Shown: positions 54,126 to 63,120 of the stretch, piece by piece
Layout: the number at the start of each line of letters is the position of its first letter
Numbering within the stretch: the stretch's first letter is position 1
Assembly: GCA_945913285.1 (NCBI GenBank)
Contig: CAMEDD010000007.1
Location: forward strand, 17,900-81,899
Length of the DNA stretch: 64,000 nt
Direction: 5' to 3'
Source: Candidatus Sulfopaludibacter sp. SbA3
GTDB lineage: Bacteria > Pseudomonadota > Alphaproteobacteria > Caulobacterales > Hyphomonadaceae
Made by a program: the position numbers and the translations under genes
Notes under the pieces: generated by a model
Told to the model about the DNA's origin: nothing
Database searches by the model: none
Seen by the model: the letters and a program-made list of their open reading frames with translations, nothing else

Positions 54126-54364
54126 AGCGCGTTGTGCGAGCCATCGCACATCGGGCTCTTGCCGGTCCGCTTGCAGGCGCAGAAGAACACTTTGCCGGTT
54201 TTCGGCGCTTCCCAGCCTTGCGGCGTGAACTCGGTGCCCTTGTGGCTTCCATCGCAGAAGGGCTGGCGTTTCGAAAGGCCGCACGCGCACCACCAGTACA
54301 TTTTGCCTTCTTCCACCTCGACCGGGATCGGCTGGTTTCCGGCGATATGCGGTTGTTTGGTCAT
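54122..54364 (-). CDS. CDGSH iron-sulfur domain protein (two CDGSH motifs)
   Basis: An 80-residue soluble protein with two full CDGSH motifs: CACGLSKRQPFCDGSH and CACKRTGKSPMCDGSH, each giving three Cys and one His to a 2Fe-2S cluster. Tandem CDGSH proteins of this size are redox or cluster-transfer proteins with unknown partners. It is preceded by about 55 bases and then a methyltransferase gene on the same strand. Confidence 0.93.
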   Translation of the reverse strand: MTKQPHIAGNQPIPVEVEEGKMYWWCACGLSKRQPFCDGSHKGTEFTPQGWEAPKTGKVFFCACKRTGKSPMCDGSHNAL

Positions 54365-54418
54365 GGGTGCGTCCTGTGCAGCGTGTTTTTACGATCCTGC
54401 ATCGGCCCGCGCGCGACT

Positions 54419-55144
54419 TCAACCGGCGACCGAATCCAGGATCATGAAGGTCGGGGACACCATCCCCTCGCGGTACTTGCGCGGGTTCATCGCTTCGAGT
54501 TCCGGCACCGGCCGCGTTTCAGTCAATGCGCGCAATGAAAACCCAGCGGACAGGAGCGGGCTGATGATTTCCCCGAACGAGCGGTAGTAATCTGGCACCA
54601 CGACAGGCTTGCCACCAAAGCCTTTCCAGGTGGCCTGGCAGAGATGCACGCCGAATGCCGACGGCGGACTGTACCATTGGTACGCGCCCATCGGATGCTG
54701 GACCGACATGACCAGCCGCCCGCCCGGTTTCAGCACGCGCCGGAACTCCGCCAGCGGGACGGACCAGTCGCGCACGTAGTCGATGGCGAGGGATGAGACG
54801 ATCAGATCGAAATGTGCACTTTCGAGGCCGGGCAAAGGGAGGGCCAAGTCGGCCACAAAAAGGCGGGCCCTGTCGCCCACCCGTTCGCGCGCCATCTCCA
54901 TCATCGCAGGGCTGATGTCGAAGGCGGCCACTTCGGCTGCGCCGCGGTCCAGCAGGTACTGCGTCAGGAAGCCCGGCCCACAGCCGGCATCAAGCACGCG
55001 CAAGCTTTCGACTGCGCCGATCTGCGCACGCATGGCCGGATGTTCGTTGTAACCGTTTTCCGCCTTGGTTTCGGCTATGCAGGAATAGCGGCGGGCCAGC
55101 GCTTCGTAGGCCTCAAGCGCTATGGGTTTGTCCGGGTCTGGCAT
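54419..55144 (-). CDS. Class I SAM-dependent methyltransferase
   Basis: A 241-residue methyltransferase: VLDAGCGPGFLTQYLLDRGA (SAM site), AAFDISPAMMEMARERVG, DLIVSSLAIDYVRDW and EFRRVLKPGGRLVMSVQHP. The end resembles small-molecule methyltransferases of the UbiE/BioC branch; substrate unknown. The start at 55144 is just after glyQ's stop (11 bases), with GAGG near, so it is probably co-transcribed with glyQ. Confidence 0.9.
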   Translation of the reverse strand: MPDPDKPIALEAYEALARRYSCIAETKAENGYNEHPAMRAQIGAVESLRVLDAGCGPGFLTQYLLDRGAAEVAAFDISPAMMEMARERVGDRARLFVADLALPLPGLESAHFDLIVSSLAIDYVRDWSVPLAEFRRVLKPGGRLVMSVQHPMGAYQWYSPPSAFGVHLCQATWKGFGGKPVVVPDYYRSFGEIISPLLSAGFSLRALTETRPVPELEAMNPRKYREGMVSPTFMILDSVAG

Positions 55145-55154
55145 CGCATCCGCC

Positions 55155-56054
55155 TCAACCTGCCCGCTCGGCTTCGCTCTGCGCCCATTGCGCCGCGGCG
55201 CCGCGCGCGAGATCGCGCACCCGTGCGATATAGGCCTGCCGCTCGGTCGGCGAGATCGCTCCGCGCGCGTCAATCAGGTTGAACGTGTGGCTGGCTTTCA
55301 GCGCATAGTCATAGGCCGGCAGGGGTTTGCCCGCCGCGCGCAGCGCGTTCGACTGCGCCTCGCAATCGGCAAACCAACGCTTCAGCATCTCGACATCCGA
55401 ATGCTCGAAATTGAACGCGCTCTGCTGGCGCTCGTTCTCGAGGAACACGTCGCCATAGGTCAAAGGCACCGCGCTGTCCGGCGCGTTGAATGGAAGGTCA
55501 TAGACCCGGTCCACACCGAACACGTACGTCGCAAGGCGCTCGAGGCCATAGGTCAGCTCACCCGAGACCGGCGCCACATCAAGACCGCCGACTTGCTGGA
55601 AATAGGTGTACTGACTAACTTCCATCCCGTCACACCAGACTTCCCATCCGAGACCCCAGGCGCCGACGGTTGGGTTCTCCCAGTCATCCTCGACAAAGCG
55701 GATATCGTGGACGGTGGGATCGATGCCGATCCTGTAGAGGCTCTCGAGATAGAGATCCTGCAGGTTCGGCGGGTTCGGCTTGAGGATCACCTGGAACTGG
55801 TAATAGTGGCCGAGGCGGTTGGGGTTCTCACCATAGCGGCCATCCTTCGGACGCCGCGAGGGCTGCACGTAAGCCGCGCGCCAGTTCTTTGGCCCGAGCG
55901 CGCGCAACACCGTGCCCGGGTGCAGCGTGCCGGCGCCGACTTCCATGTCATACGGCTGCAGGATCGCGCAGCCCTGCGCCGCCCAATAGGATTGCAGTAC
56001 CAGGATCAGGTCCTGGAAGGATTTCGGTTTGGCATGGGCTTTCGGCGCGGGCAT
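55155..56054 (-). CDS. glyQ: Glycyl-tRNA synthetase alpha subunit
   Basis: The 299-residue catalytic alpha subunit that activates glycine. [54 protein letters not shown] and [21 protein letters not shown] are the class II core. Full length and intact. glyS lies about 3 kb downstream on the same strand; between them are methyltransferase, CDGSH, charged-repeat and DUF2314 genes on this strand and DUF3047 on the other. Confidence 0.97.
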   Translation of the reverse strand: MPAPKAHAKPKSFQDLILVLQSYWAAQGCAILQPYDMEVGAGTLHPGTVLRALGPKNWRAAYVQPSRRPKDGRYGENPNRLGHYYQFQVILKPNPPNLQDLYLESLYRIGIDPTVHDIRFVEDDWENPTVGAWGLGWEVWCDGMEVSQYTYFQQVGGLDVAPVSGELTYGLERLATYVFGVDRVYDLPFNAPDSAVPLTYGDVFLENERQQSAFNFEHSDVEMLKRWFADCEAQSNALRAAGKPLPAYDYALKASHTFNLIDARGAISPTERQAYIARVRDLARGAAAQWAQSEAERAG

Positions 56055-56116
56055 CAGCGGCTCACAGGTCTGGACCCGCCCGGCCTAGCGCCTCGCCTTG
56101 AGGCGCGCAACCGCTG

Positions 56117-56227
56117 TCAGGTATCGTTGCGGCCGTGCCCGCTATCGTGGTCCCCGTTGGAAAAGCAGCCGATCCAGGAAATCGCGAGGCCAACCGCGAG
56201 GCTGATAAAGAGCAGGAGCGTGAACAT
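56117..56227 (-). CDS. 36-residue single-helix membrane microprotein
   Basis: MFTLLLFISLAVGLAISWIG forms one membrane helix, followed by CFSNGDHDSGHGRND, a short polar, His/Asp-rich tail. AGAGGA lies eight bases before the ATG. Such short proteins are easily missed. It sits between the tRNA methyltransferase gene and glyQ on their strand, with spacing that would allow co-transcription. Whether it is made is not proven. Confidence 0.5.
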   Translation of the reverse strand: MFTLLLFISLAVGLAISWIGCFSNGDHDSGHGRNDT

Positions 56228-56299
56228 GAAGCATGTCCTCTTTCGTCTCCCTGAAACAGGTTGGGACCCGACCGCCCGATTGCAAGGCGGGCGCCGGGC

Positions 56300-57034
56300 C
56301 TACCAGTCGATTCTCCGTCCCTCGACGATCGCCTGCGCCGCCGGACTCCTCGTACCGTCCTCGTCGTGGGTGATAAGCGGCGCCAGCAAGGTCAGCGGCC
56401 CGCGTTTCAGTCCCTTGCGCGCTCGCACCAGCACGCGCCGCGCGGGCTCGCCCGGCTTCGAGGCGATCGGAAGCACCGTGATCTCGCCTGCCTGCCGGTC
56501 GAGCTGCGCGAGCAGCCGGGCGAGCTCTGCTGCGCGATGGATCAGCACCACCGGCGCCCTGGGTTTTGCCGCATGCAGCATCGCCTTCACCCAGCCCTCG
56601 AGCGGCAGGCTCTCAATATAGGCCGCTGCCTTGCCTTCACCGGGCGCCGAAATCTTGCCAGGCTCGAAATAGGGCGGGTTGGCGAAGACCAGATCGAACC
56701 GGTTCTCCTGCCCCGGCACCCAGGCTGATGCCTCACTTTTCTCGATAGTGACGCGCAGCCCGTATCCGTTGAGACCGGCGCCTTCGCGCGCGAGCGCCGC
56801 AATGCCCGCCACCTGCTCCACGCCAGTAAACTGAACACCCGGCAAACGGAACGCACCGGTTAGCAAGGCGCCGCCCGAGCCGCACCCAAGCTCCAGAGCT
56901 TCGCCCGCCTCGAGGCCCGGCAAGGCGGCCGCCAGCGCCAGCGAGTCAAACCCTGCGCGAAACCCTGCTTCCGGCTGCACGAGTATGACGCGCCCCTGAT
57001 ACACCGTGTCCCGCGTCGAGGGGCTTTGGGTCAA
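56300..57034 (-). CDS. tRNA1(Val) (adenine(37)-N6)-methyltransferase-like protein TrmN6
   Basis: A 244-residue N6-adenine methyltransferase of the TrmN6/YfiC family. FRAGFDSLALAAALP, LELGCGSGGALL (SAM site), and the catalytic NPPYFEPGKISAPGEGKAAAYIE are diagnostic. The frame begins with TTG at 57034 without a clear ribosome site; a GTG at 57004 is an alternative. In related genomes it sits between DUF2007/polyprenyl synthetase and glyQ, as here. Confidence 0.85.
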   Translation of the reverse strand: MTQSPSTRDTVYQGRVILVQPEAGFRAGFDSLALAAALPGLEAGEALELGCGSGGALLTGAFRLPGVQFTGVEQVAGIAALAREGAGLNGYGLRVTIEKSEASAWVPGQENRFDLVFANPPYFEPGKISAPGEGKAAAYIESLPLEGWVKAMLHAAKPRAPVVLIHRAAELARLLAQLDRQAGEITVLPIASKPGEPARRVLVRARKGLKRGPLTLLAPLITHDEDGTRSPAAQAIVEGRRIDW

Positions 57035-57055
57035 AGCTGCGTGCCCGCAGCGTGA

Positions 57056-57412
57056 TCAGCAGGAGTAGTTTGTGTTCCAAGCATAACCGGGGTGGTTGTA
57101 GATCGTGTAAGAAGTCTCGCCATAGGCAAGCGCGAGGGAATAAGAATCGCCATCGTCATAGGCCACATCAATCGTTGCGCCATTGTCGGCATAGTTGGTG
57201 AAGTAGATATAGCCTTGATTGCCGCTCACGCCCGAGTATTCGACGATATACCCGTAACCGGATCCGCAGTTCAGCGTGTTGCTTTCCGACTGGTCAGGCC
57301 AATAGGTCCCGTTGGCTTCCTGCATGCCGACGGCGAAGGCGGCAAGGTCGGTGGATGAGCACGCTCCAAGAAAGAAAGCACCAGCGATCGCTGCCAGAAT
57401 TGATGCACGCAT
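57056..57412 (-). CDS. Small Tyr/Asn/Gly-rich lipoprotein of unknown function
   Basis: A 118-residue protein with a lipobox (FFLGAC, Cys at about residue 17). The mature part is unusually rich in Tyr, Asn, Gly and Ser (SGYGYIVEYSGVSGNQGYIYF) and has two more Cys (LNCGSG and the C-terminal SC). It looks like an all-beta extracellular domain. GGGAG eight bases before the ATG at 57412 decides the start. No family recognised. Confidence 0.75.
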   Translation of the reverse strand: MRASILAAIAGAFFLGACSSTDLAAFAVGMQEANGTYWPDQSESNTLNCGSGYGYIVEYSGVSGNQGYIYFTNYADNGATIDVAYDDGDSYSLALAYGETSYTIYNHPGYAWNTNYSC

Positions 57413-57503
57413 TACAGGACTCCCAAGATGAACGCCTGAGATCATTCAGGAGTCCGCGGCCCTGATCAAGCACGATTTTTTGGCCCTCAACCTCGGCGCG
57501 GAG

Positions 57504-57710
57504 CTAACCTTGCGTCAAATCTACCAGAGCCCGACGGGCGCGCGCCGCGTGAATTTCCTTCACCATGATACGCCTCGGAAACGCGCCGATATTGCCTTCC
57601 ACCGCAGAGATATGCCGGTCAAGAACGACATACGCCACACCGGATTCCATCAGCAGATGTTCGGCATAGGACAGTTTCACCGGATCATTCGTCCGGAAAA
57701 TCTCTTCCAT
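57504..57710 (-). CDS. DUF2007 family protein
   Basis: A 68-residue cytoplasmic protein: MEEIFRTNDPVKLSYAEHLL, GVAYVVLDRH, RRIMVKEIHAARARRAL, the typical DUF2007 (putative signal-transducing) fold of one ferredoxin-like domain. Its ATG overlaps the stop of the upstream lipoprotein gene by one base, so translation is coupled. Confidence 0.88.
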   Translation of the reverse strand: MEEIFRTNDPVKLSYAEHLLMESGVAYVVLDRHISAVEGNIGAFPRRIMVKEIHAARARRALVDLTQG

Positions 57711-58195
57711 CAGGAGGCAGAGGCGCGCAGGTTGATGTCCACCGAGCGGGCGTCATACGCTTCTGGCTTGTCAGGCTTCGTGCCCGCGCCGGTCACGATT
57801 TCCAACGCCTGCGTGGTCGTGCCGAAGCTGGCGCCGCCGAACGGGAACCCGATGCCGATACCCACACCGACCCCCGAATAGCCGCCCGAGCCCGCGCTGC
57901 CGCCCACGCTGATGCTCGGACCGCCGCTTCGCGCGCCGCCTTCGGAATCGACCGACTCGTTTGTGATCTCGAACCAGTCCTTGCCCTCGGTCAGCGTGAT
58001 TTCAGCGGCGCGCAGCAGCGCCATGTTGCGCGCACGGACCGGATCGCGGTCGGTATAGGAGACCCGGTGGCGGCCCTGTTCGATTTGCTGCGAGAGATAG
58101 CCCTCACCGCGCGCCGATTTGGCAGGACCATAGACAGGCGCTGTGACGCAGGCCGCAAGAAGCGCGAAAGCGGGGATCAAGATTGCTTGTTTCAT
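57710..58195 (-). CDS. CC0125/CC1285-type lipoprotein
   Basis: A 161-residue lipoprotein: ALLAAC lipobox at about residue 16, then YGPAKSARGEGYLSQQIEQGRHRVSY, RARNMALLRAAEITLTEGKDWFEI and a Gly-rich stretch (GGSAGSGGYSGVGVGIGIGF). The pattern SxxGYSxxxIxxxRYRVSF...LLRAAELT is that of the Caulobacter CC0125/CC1285 family, function unknown. The start is the ATG at 58195, which begins the signal peptide. Divergent from the polyprenyl synthetase gene. Confidence 0.82.
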   Translation of the reverse strand: MKQAILIPAFALLAACVTAPVYGPAKSARGEGYLSQQIEQGRHRVSYTDRDPVRARNMALLRAAEITLTEGKDWFEITNESVDSEGGARSGGPSISVGGSAGSGGYSGVGVGIGIGFPFGGASFGTTTQALEIVTGAGTKPDKPEAYDARSVDINLRASAS

Positions 58196-58361
58196 ACCGT
58201 CTTTTAGCGCGAATCCGGTGGACGTGTCAGCCACCGGCCGTGAATGTGGTTGCGGTCGGGCCTGTCATGGGCTGAAACGTGCGGCCCGGTGCCACGTCGT
58301 CTTGGCCTTAGACCCGGATAGAGTTACGTGTACCTGAAAAGCCAACCTCCGGAGCTTCGCA

Positions 58362-59375
58362 TTGACCCTTGCCCCGAAACCCAAAAGCAAGGCTGCGCTG
58401 TCTTCTTTGGTGGACCGCATGCAGGATCTTGTCTCGGGCGACCTTGCCTCGGTTGAGTATCTCCTCGCGACCCGCGCCGCCAGCCCGATCTCGATCATCC
58501 CTGACCTGTCAGGTTACATCGTATCGGCCGGCGGCAAGCGCCTTCGCCCGCTTATCACACTCATCTCTGCCCACGCGGTTGGCAAAGCCACACCCGCGAC
58601 GCACGCGCTCGCAGCTGCGGTGGAGTTCATCCACACCGCCACGCTGCTGCACGATGATGTGGTGGACGAAAGCACGCTGCGCCGGGGCAAACCGGCTGCC
58701 AAGACGATCTGGGGCAACAAGGCCGCGATCCTCGTTGGCGACTTCCTGTTCGCGCGCGCCTTCAACCTGCTCGTCGAGACCAACAGCCTCGACATCCTGA
58801 ACCGGCTCGCAACCGCCTCCACGATCATCGCCGAAGGCGAAGTTCGCCAGCTCGCGGCCATGGCGACGCGCGACCTGCCAACCGAGGAATACCTCGCGAT
58901 CGTTGAAGCCAAGACCGGCGCGCTGTTCGAAGCCGCGGCCGAGACCGGCGCCCTGTCCGGAGGCAGCCCGGCGCACGCGCCTGCGCTGGCCACCTATGGC
59001 AAGAACCTCGGCCTTGCTTTCCAGATCATTGATGACGCGCTCGACTATGGCGGCACCACATCGGTGATCGGCAAGCTTGTCGGCGACGACTTCCGGGAAG
59101 GCAAGATCACCCTGCCGGTGATCATCGCGCGCCGCCGCGGCTCTGATGAAGACCGCGCCTTCTGGGACCGGGCGTTGAACCCTGCCACGCAGGAAGATTC
59201 GGATCTCGCCCACGCCGTGCATCTCATCCGCGCCACCGGCGCCGCCGAGGCGACGGTCACCGAGGCCGAAGCCTATGCCGGCCTCGCGAAAGGCGCGCTG
59301 CGCACACTCCCTGCTTCACCTTACCGCGACGCGCTGGAAGATCTCGCCGACTTCTGCGTCAGCCGCGCTTACTGA
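58362..59375 (+). CDS. ispB: Polyprenyl diphosphate synthase (IspB-like)
   Basis: A 337-residue trans-prenyltransferase making the C40-C50 side chain for ubiquinone. The first aspartate motif is in LLHDDVVDESTLRRGKPA and the second in FQIIDDALDYGG, with GGKRLRP before them; all substrate Lys/Arg are present. The start is a TTG at 58362 with GGAG seven bases before it; the next in-frame ATG would remove part of the first helix. Its stop overlaps that of the convergent MraY/WecA-like gene. Confidence 0.92.
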   Translation: MTLAPKPKSKAALSSLVDRMQDLVSGDLASVEYLLATRAASPISIIPDLSGYIVSAGGKRLRPLITLISAHAVGKATPATHALAAAVEFIHTATLLHDDVVDESTLRRGKPAAKTIWGNKAAILVGDFLFARAFNLLVETNSLDILNRLATASTIIAEGEVRQLAAMATRDLPTEEYLAIVEAKTGALFEAAAETGALSGGSPAHAPALATYGKNLGLAFQIIDDALDYGGTTSVIGKLVGDDFREGKITLPVIIARRRGSDEDRAFWDRALNPATQEDSDLAHAVHLIRATGAAEATVTEAEAYAGLAKGALRTLPASPYRDALEDLADFCVSRAY

Positions 59376-60451
59376 ACTGAGGCTTCAAGCCGCCGGCCAA
59401 TCGTCATGCGCTGGCGCATCCATAGCCCCGCGCCGAGCACCAGCAGCACGCTGAAGACGATCACGTCCAGCGGCATGCTGGGCTTGCCGAAAATGCCCGT
59501 CGCCGCCGCAAAGGGCCCGGCCAGAACCGCCAGCCCGCAGAACGCCGTCATGCCCCACCAGAGCCGCGCCACCTGCCCGTGCCGCCAGCCCGCGCGCAGC
59601 AGTAACTGATAGGCATGGTCCCGGTGCGCCTGCATCAGCGGCCGGCCATTACGCGCGCGCCAGGCGAGCGTCATGAGCACGTCAACCAAGACCGGCAGGC
59701 ACAGCGTCAGCGGCACCAGCACCGGACCGTTGACGGCGAAGAGCGCAGACGCACCACCAATCAATCCGCCTACGGATAATGACCCCGCATCCCCGGCAAA
59801 CAGCTTGCCTTGCAGGTTCCAGACAAGGAATCCCGCCAGCGCCGCAGCGGCAGCAATCAGCAGCGCCATGAGCATGCCCGGCAATCGCACGCCTGAGGAA
59901 TAAACCGCGTTCGGCGCCTGAATCACGGCGAGCATAAGCAGGATGATCATCGCGGTGCCCATCGCGATCCCGTTCGAGCCGTCCATGAAGTTCACGGCAT
60001 TTGCCATCACGAAGATGAACGCCGCCGCTCCCACGAGGCCCAAAACGAGCGGAATGGAATACCCCGACCCCGCGATCCAAAGGGTCGTGACCTGCGGGCC
60101 AATCATCACGGCCGCAGCCGCTGCGCCGAGCAGCAACACAAGTTTGAGGCCCGCCGGAAGCGCCCGCACATCATCAGCCCAGCCCAGCAGCCCAGCAAAC
60201 ACGGCAAAAGCTGCCAGACCGGCCAGAGGCGGTGTGCCAAGCCATTCCGGAAACGGCATCCCGATGAAGGAGCCCGCCGCGGCGGCTGCGGCGATCCCCG
60301 CCATGACGCCGACGCCGCCGGAGCTGGGCACCGGCGCGGCCTGCGTCTTGCGCCCGCCGTCCGGCGCATCCTTGGGCCCAAGCCGGATCATCAGCGCACA
60401 GACGAGCAGGCTGACGGCAAAGGGCAAGACTGCGAGCGCAATCAGGGCCAT
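59369..60451 (-). CDS. MraY/WecA-type polyprenyl-phosphate glycosyl-1-phosphate transferase
   Basis: A 360-residue integral membrane enzyme with about ten helices that moves a sugar phosphate onto undecaprenyl phosphate. GWADDVRALP (metal DD), NAVNFMDGSNGIA (catalytic Asp) and the HRDHAYQLLLRAGW loop are typical of the WecA/RgpG branch rather than MraY. The start at 60451 overlaps ispE by ten bases, so it is in the ispE operon. It would start O-antigen or another surface polymer. Confidence 0.88.
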   Translation of the reverse strand: MALIALAVLPFAVSLLVCALMIRLGPKDAPDGGRKTQAAPVPSSGGVGVMAGIAAAAAAGSFIGMPFPEWLGTPPLAGLAAFAVFAGLLGWADDVRALPAGLKLVLLLGAAAAAVMIGPQVTTLWIAGSGYSIPLVLGLVGAAAFIFVMANAVNFMDGSNGIAMGTAMIILLMLAVIQAPNAVYSSGVRLPGMLMALLIAAAAALAGFLVWNLQGKLFAGDAGSLSVGGLIGGASALFAVNGPVLVPLTLCLPVLVDVLMTLAWRARNGRPLMQAHRDHAYQLLLRAGWRHGQVARLWWGMTAFCGLAVLAGPFAAATGIFGKPSMPLDVIVFSVLLVLGAGLWMRQRMTIGRRLEASVQ

Positions 60452-61323
60452 GGCGCAGCTCCCAGAGAGCAAGCTTCGACCCACCAATCCGGATGCTGCG
60501 CCTTCAAGGCCGCCGCTAACGCACGCGCGGACCCGGCACTCTCACACAGCGCAAAGCAGGTGGCGCCCGAGCCGCTCATGCGGGCCAATTGCACGCCTGG
60601 CTGCGCGCGCAATGCAGACAGCGCCGCGCCAATGGCGGGCACCAGCGCGATTGCCGGCGCTTCAAGATCATTGCGCTGCAAGGTTAGCCAGCGACTTAGC
60701 CCCGCCGCATCCGGAAGCTGCGGCATGTCGCCAATGAGTGCGAAATCCCCGCCGCCACCTGACGCGTCGTAGGCCCGGAAAACCGGACCGGTCGGGCAAA
60801 GCGCGCCGGGATTGACCAGCACGGCCGGCAGGGGTTTGACGCTCACTGGCACAACCTGCTCGCCCTCGCCGCGCATCAGCGCCGGCAGGCCTTCCAGCGC
60901 CACCGGCACATCACCGCCGAGACCCGGCGCCGCCGCCGCCGCATGCGCCGGATCAATTGCCCACAAGAGCGTCAGCAGACGGAGCACCGCTGCCGCATCC
61001 GACGAGCCCCCACCGATACCCGCCGCCACCGGCAGCCGCTTGTCCAGCGTAAGCCGCGCGCCCATCTGGCTGCTGGTCGCGGCCTGCAACGCCCGCGCCG
61101 CCTTCAGCATCAGGTTGTCACCCGTCTCGCCCGACGCCGATGCATACGGTCCTGTGACTTCAAGGCTCAGCCCATCCGCAAGTTCAGCGGTCACGCCGTC
61201 ACCGACCTCGGGACCGGAGAAGACAACCAAAGAGTCGAGATCATGCCGCCCATTGGCCTTTACTGGCCCAACATGCAGGAACAGGTTCACCTTGGCTGCG
61301 GCGGTTGCCGTCAATCGGGTCAT
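60442..61323 (-). CDS. ispE: 4-(cytidine 5'-diphospho)-2-C-methyl-D-erythritol kinase IspE
   Basis: IspE phosphorylates CDP-ME in the MEP isoprenoid pathway. The 293-residue GHMP kinase has AAAKVNLFLHVG at the N-terminus, the ATP loop PVAAGIGGGSSDAAAVLRLL and ARMSGSGATCFALCE near the C-terminus. It starts 14 bases after the TPR lipoprotein gene and overlaps the sugar-phosphate transferase gene. Confidence 0.95.
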   Translation of the reverse strand: MTRLTATAAAKVNLFLHVGPVKANGRHDLDSLVVFSGPEVGDGVTAELADGLSLEVTGPYASASGETGDNLMLKAARALQAATSSQMGARLTLDKRLPVAAGIGGGSSDAAAVLRLLTLLWAIDPAHAAAAAPGLGGDVPVALEGLPALMRGEGEQVVPVSVKPLPAVLVNPGALCPTGPVFRAYDASGGGGDFALIGDMPQLPDAAGLSRWLTLQRNDLEAPAIALVPAIGAALSALRAQPGVQLARMSGSGATCFALCESAGSARALAAALKAQHPDWWVEACSLGAAPWP

Positions 61324-61337
61324 TGCGCCGTAACCAA

Positions 61338-63059
61338 TCAGCGAGCCACGGCCGCGCCGGGCGCTGGCTCACGGTCGAAGCCACCAAGCAGCTTCTGTTG
61401 GATCCGCGCCCGGTCTTCCGCAGGCGGATCAAGCTTCAATGCCCGCTTCCACTGGAATCCTGCTTCGTTGCGCCGGCCTGCCTTCCAGTAGGCATCGCCC
61501 AAATGATCGTTGAGCACCGCGTCGGCCGGCAGCAAGGTCACGGCCCGCTCAAGAAACTCCACCGCCTGCTCGTATTCACCCAGCCGGTAATGCGCCCAGC
61601 CAAGGCTGTCGACGATCTGTCCCGACTCCGGCTCGAGGGCGACGGCCTGCTGGATCAGAGCCAGGCCCTCCTTGAGATTGATCCCCCGGTCAATCCAGGA
61701 GTAGCCGAGGTAATTGAGCACCGTGGCATTGTCGGGGTCCAGTTCCAGTGCACGCTTGAGGTCGGCTTCGGCACCTTCCCATTTCACCTGCCGCTCCCGG
61801 GCCGCGCCGCGCAGGAAATGCACGCGCCAGTCGTCCTGCCCAACCGCCGCATCGGCTACCATTACTTCCGACAGGATGGCTTCCGCGTCCGCTTCGCGTT
61901 TCAGTGCGCGGTAAAGACCGGCAATCTGCAGCTTCAGCCCTCGGTCCGGGCGCGCGGCAAGCGCTTCTGCTGCCACGCGCAGCGCATCCTCATCGCGCCC
62001 TTCGATATGCAGAAGGTTCGCCAGTTGCCCACGCGCCGCCGCATAGAACGGGGACGCGTCCGGAATCTCTCGCAGTACACGGATCGCCTCTTGCGGCCGC
62101 TCGCCCAGAAGGAGCGCCTGAACCCATAAGACCCGCGCCTGATGCAAATCGGCGTCCAGCGCAAGCGCAATCACCAGATAGGGCGTCGCAAGAGAATTCG
62201 ATGTGTTCTGGAGCAGAACCGCAGCGGGCAACTGGAACGAGAGGGCGGCGCCCTCGCGCAGGGTCAGTCGCTTTGGCTCGATCTTATCTCCGCGTTCAAT
62301 CCGTAGACGGAGCGCTTCAAGGGACGCGTTATAACTGACCTCGGTGCGAAACGTAGTCAATATGTCCAGCGCCTCGTCCCGGTCGCCCCGCGCCGCCAGC
62401 AACTCGGCATAGGCTTCTGCGCCAACGGCCAGTCGCGCGCCGGCGGCCCAGAGCGCGGCAAATGTCTCTGCCGCAGCCGCGTCATCTTCCGCAGCGACCT
62501 GCAGCAGGCCGACGATATGGTTTGTGGCATTGTCGAGCCGCCGGTCGCCGGTACGGTTCGAGCCAGCCAGCGCCACAGCTTCGGCAAGGTTCCCGCGCTC
62601 CAGCTGGCTCCAGGCTTCCAGGTTCAGCGCGATCATCTGGTGGAAGAAGGTCAGCTGCTGCGCCTTCAGGATGTCGATGGCGCCCTGCGCCCGGCCATGC
62701 ACCAGTGCGTCGGCCGCAAGCGTCAGCGGCACAAGGCCGGCCTCGGTTGCGCCCGCATCGGCCCGGCGCGCAACGCCTGCCGCCAGGCCGAAGTCCCCAG
62801 CCATCAGCGCCGAGTACACCGCCCGCTCCGCCACATCCATATCCTCCGGCGCCGTGCCGATGGACGCTGCGTAGTAGCGCGAGGCCGTCTCCGGATCATT
62901 CGTCAGGGCCGCAACGCGCGCCACCATGAAGTCGCCGTAGGCCCGCGCGGTATCCGGCTCCGCAACGGTCGGATAGGCTGTCGGCCGGAACGGCCGACTG
63001 GCGCAGGCCGATGCCATCAACAAAGGCGCAATCGCCAGAAGTAAAGACAGTTTTTTCAT
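61338..63059 (-). CDS. Tetratricopeptide-repeat lipoprotein
   Basis: A 573-residue lipoprotein (LMASAC lipobox, about residue 19) made of helical repeats; the C-terminal part has clear TPR units such as ALELDPDNATVLNYLGYSWIDRG and GQIVDSLGWAHYRLGEYEQAVEFLERAV. Such proteins precede ispE in many alphaproteobacteria and are thought to be outer-membrane assembly scaffolds. The start at 63059 begins the signal peptide; the open frame upstream overlaps the amidase gene. Confidence 0.9.
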   Translation of the reverse strand: MKKLSLLLAIAPLLMASACASRPFRPTAYPTVAEPDTARAYGDFMVARVAALTNDPETASRYYAASIGTAPEDMDVAERAVYSALMAGDFGLAAGVARRADAGATEAGLVPLTLAADALVHGRAQGAIDILKAQQLTFFHQMIALNLEAWSQLERGNLAEAVALAGSNRTGDRRLDNATNHIVGLLQVAAEDDAAAAETFAALWAAGARLAVGAEAYAELLAARGDRDEALDILTTFRTEVSYNASLEALRLRIERGDKIEPKRLTLREGAALSFQLPAAVLLQNTSNSLATPYLVIALALDADLHQARVLWVQALLLGERPQEAIRVLREIPDASPFYAAARGQLANLLHIEGRDEDALRVAAEALAARPDRGLKLQIAGLYRALKREADAEAILSEVMVADAAVGQDDWRVHFLRGAARERQVKWEGAEADLKRALELDPDNATVLNYLGYSWIDRGINLKEGLALIQQAVALEPESGQIVDSLGWAHYRLGEYEQAVEFLERAVTLLPADAVLNDHLGDAYWKAGRRNEAGFQWKRALKLDPPAEDRARIQQKLLGGFDREPAPGAAVAR

Positions 63060-63120
63060 CGGCGGAAAGTCGCAGCATACGTTGCAGGCGGCAAGGGGCC
63101 GGCTGCGCCTTCCGGCCGGG

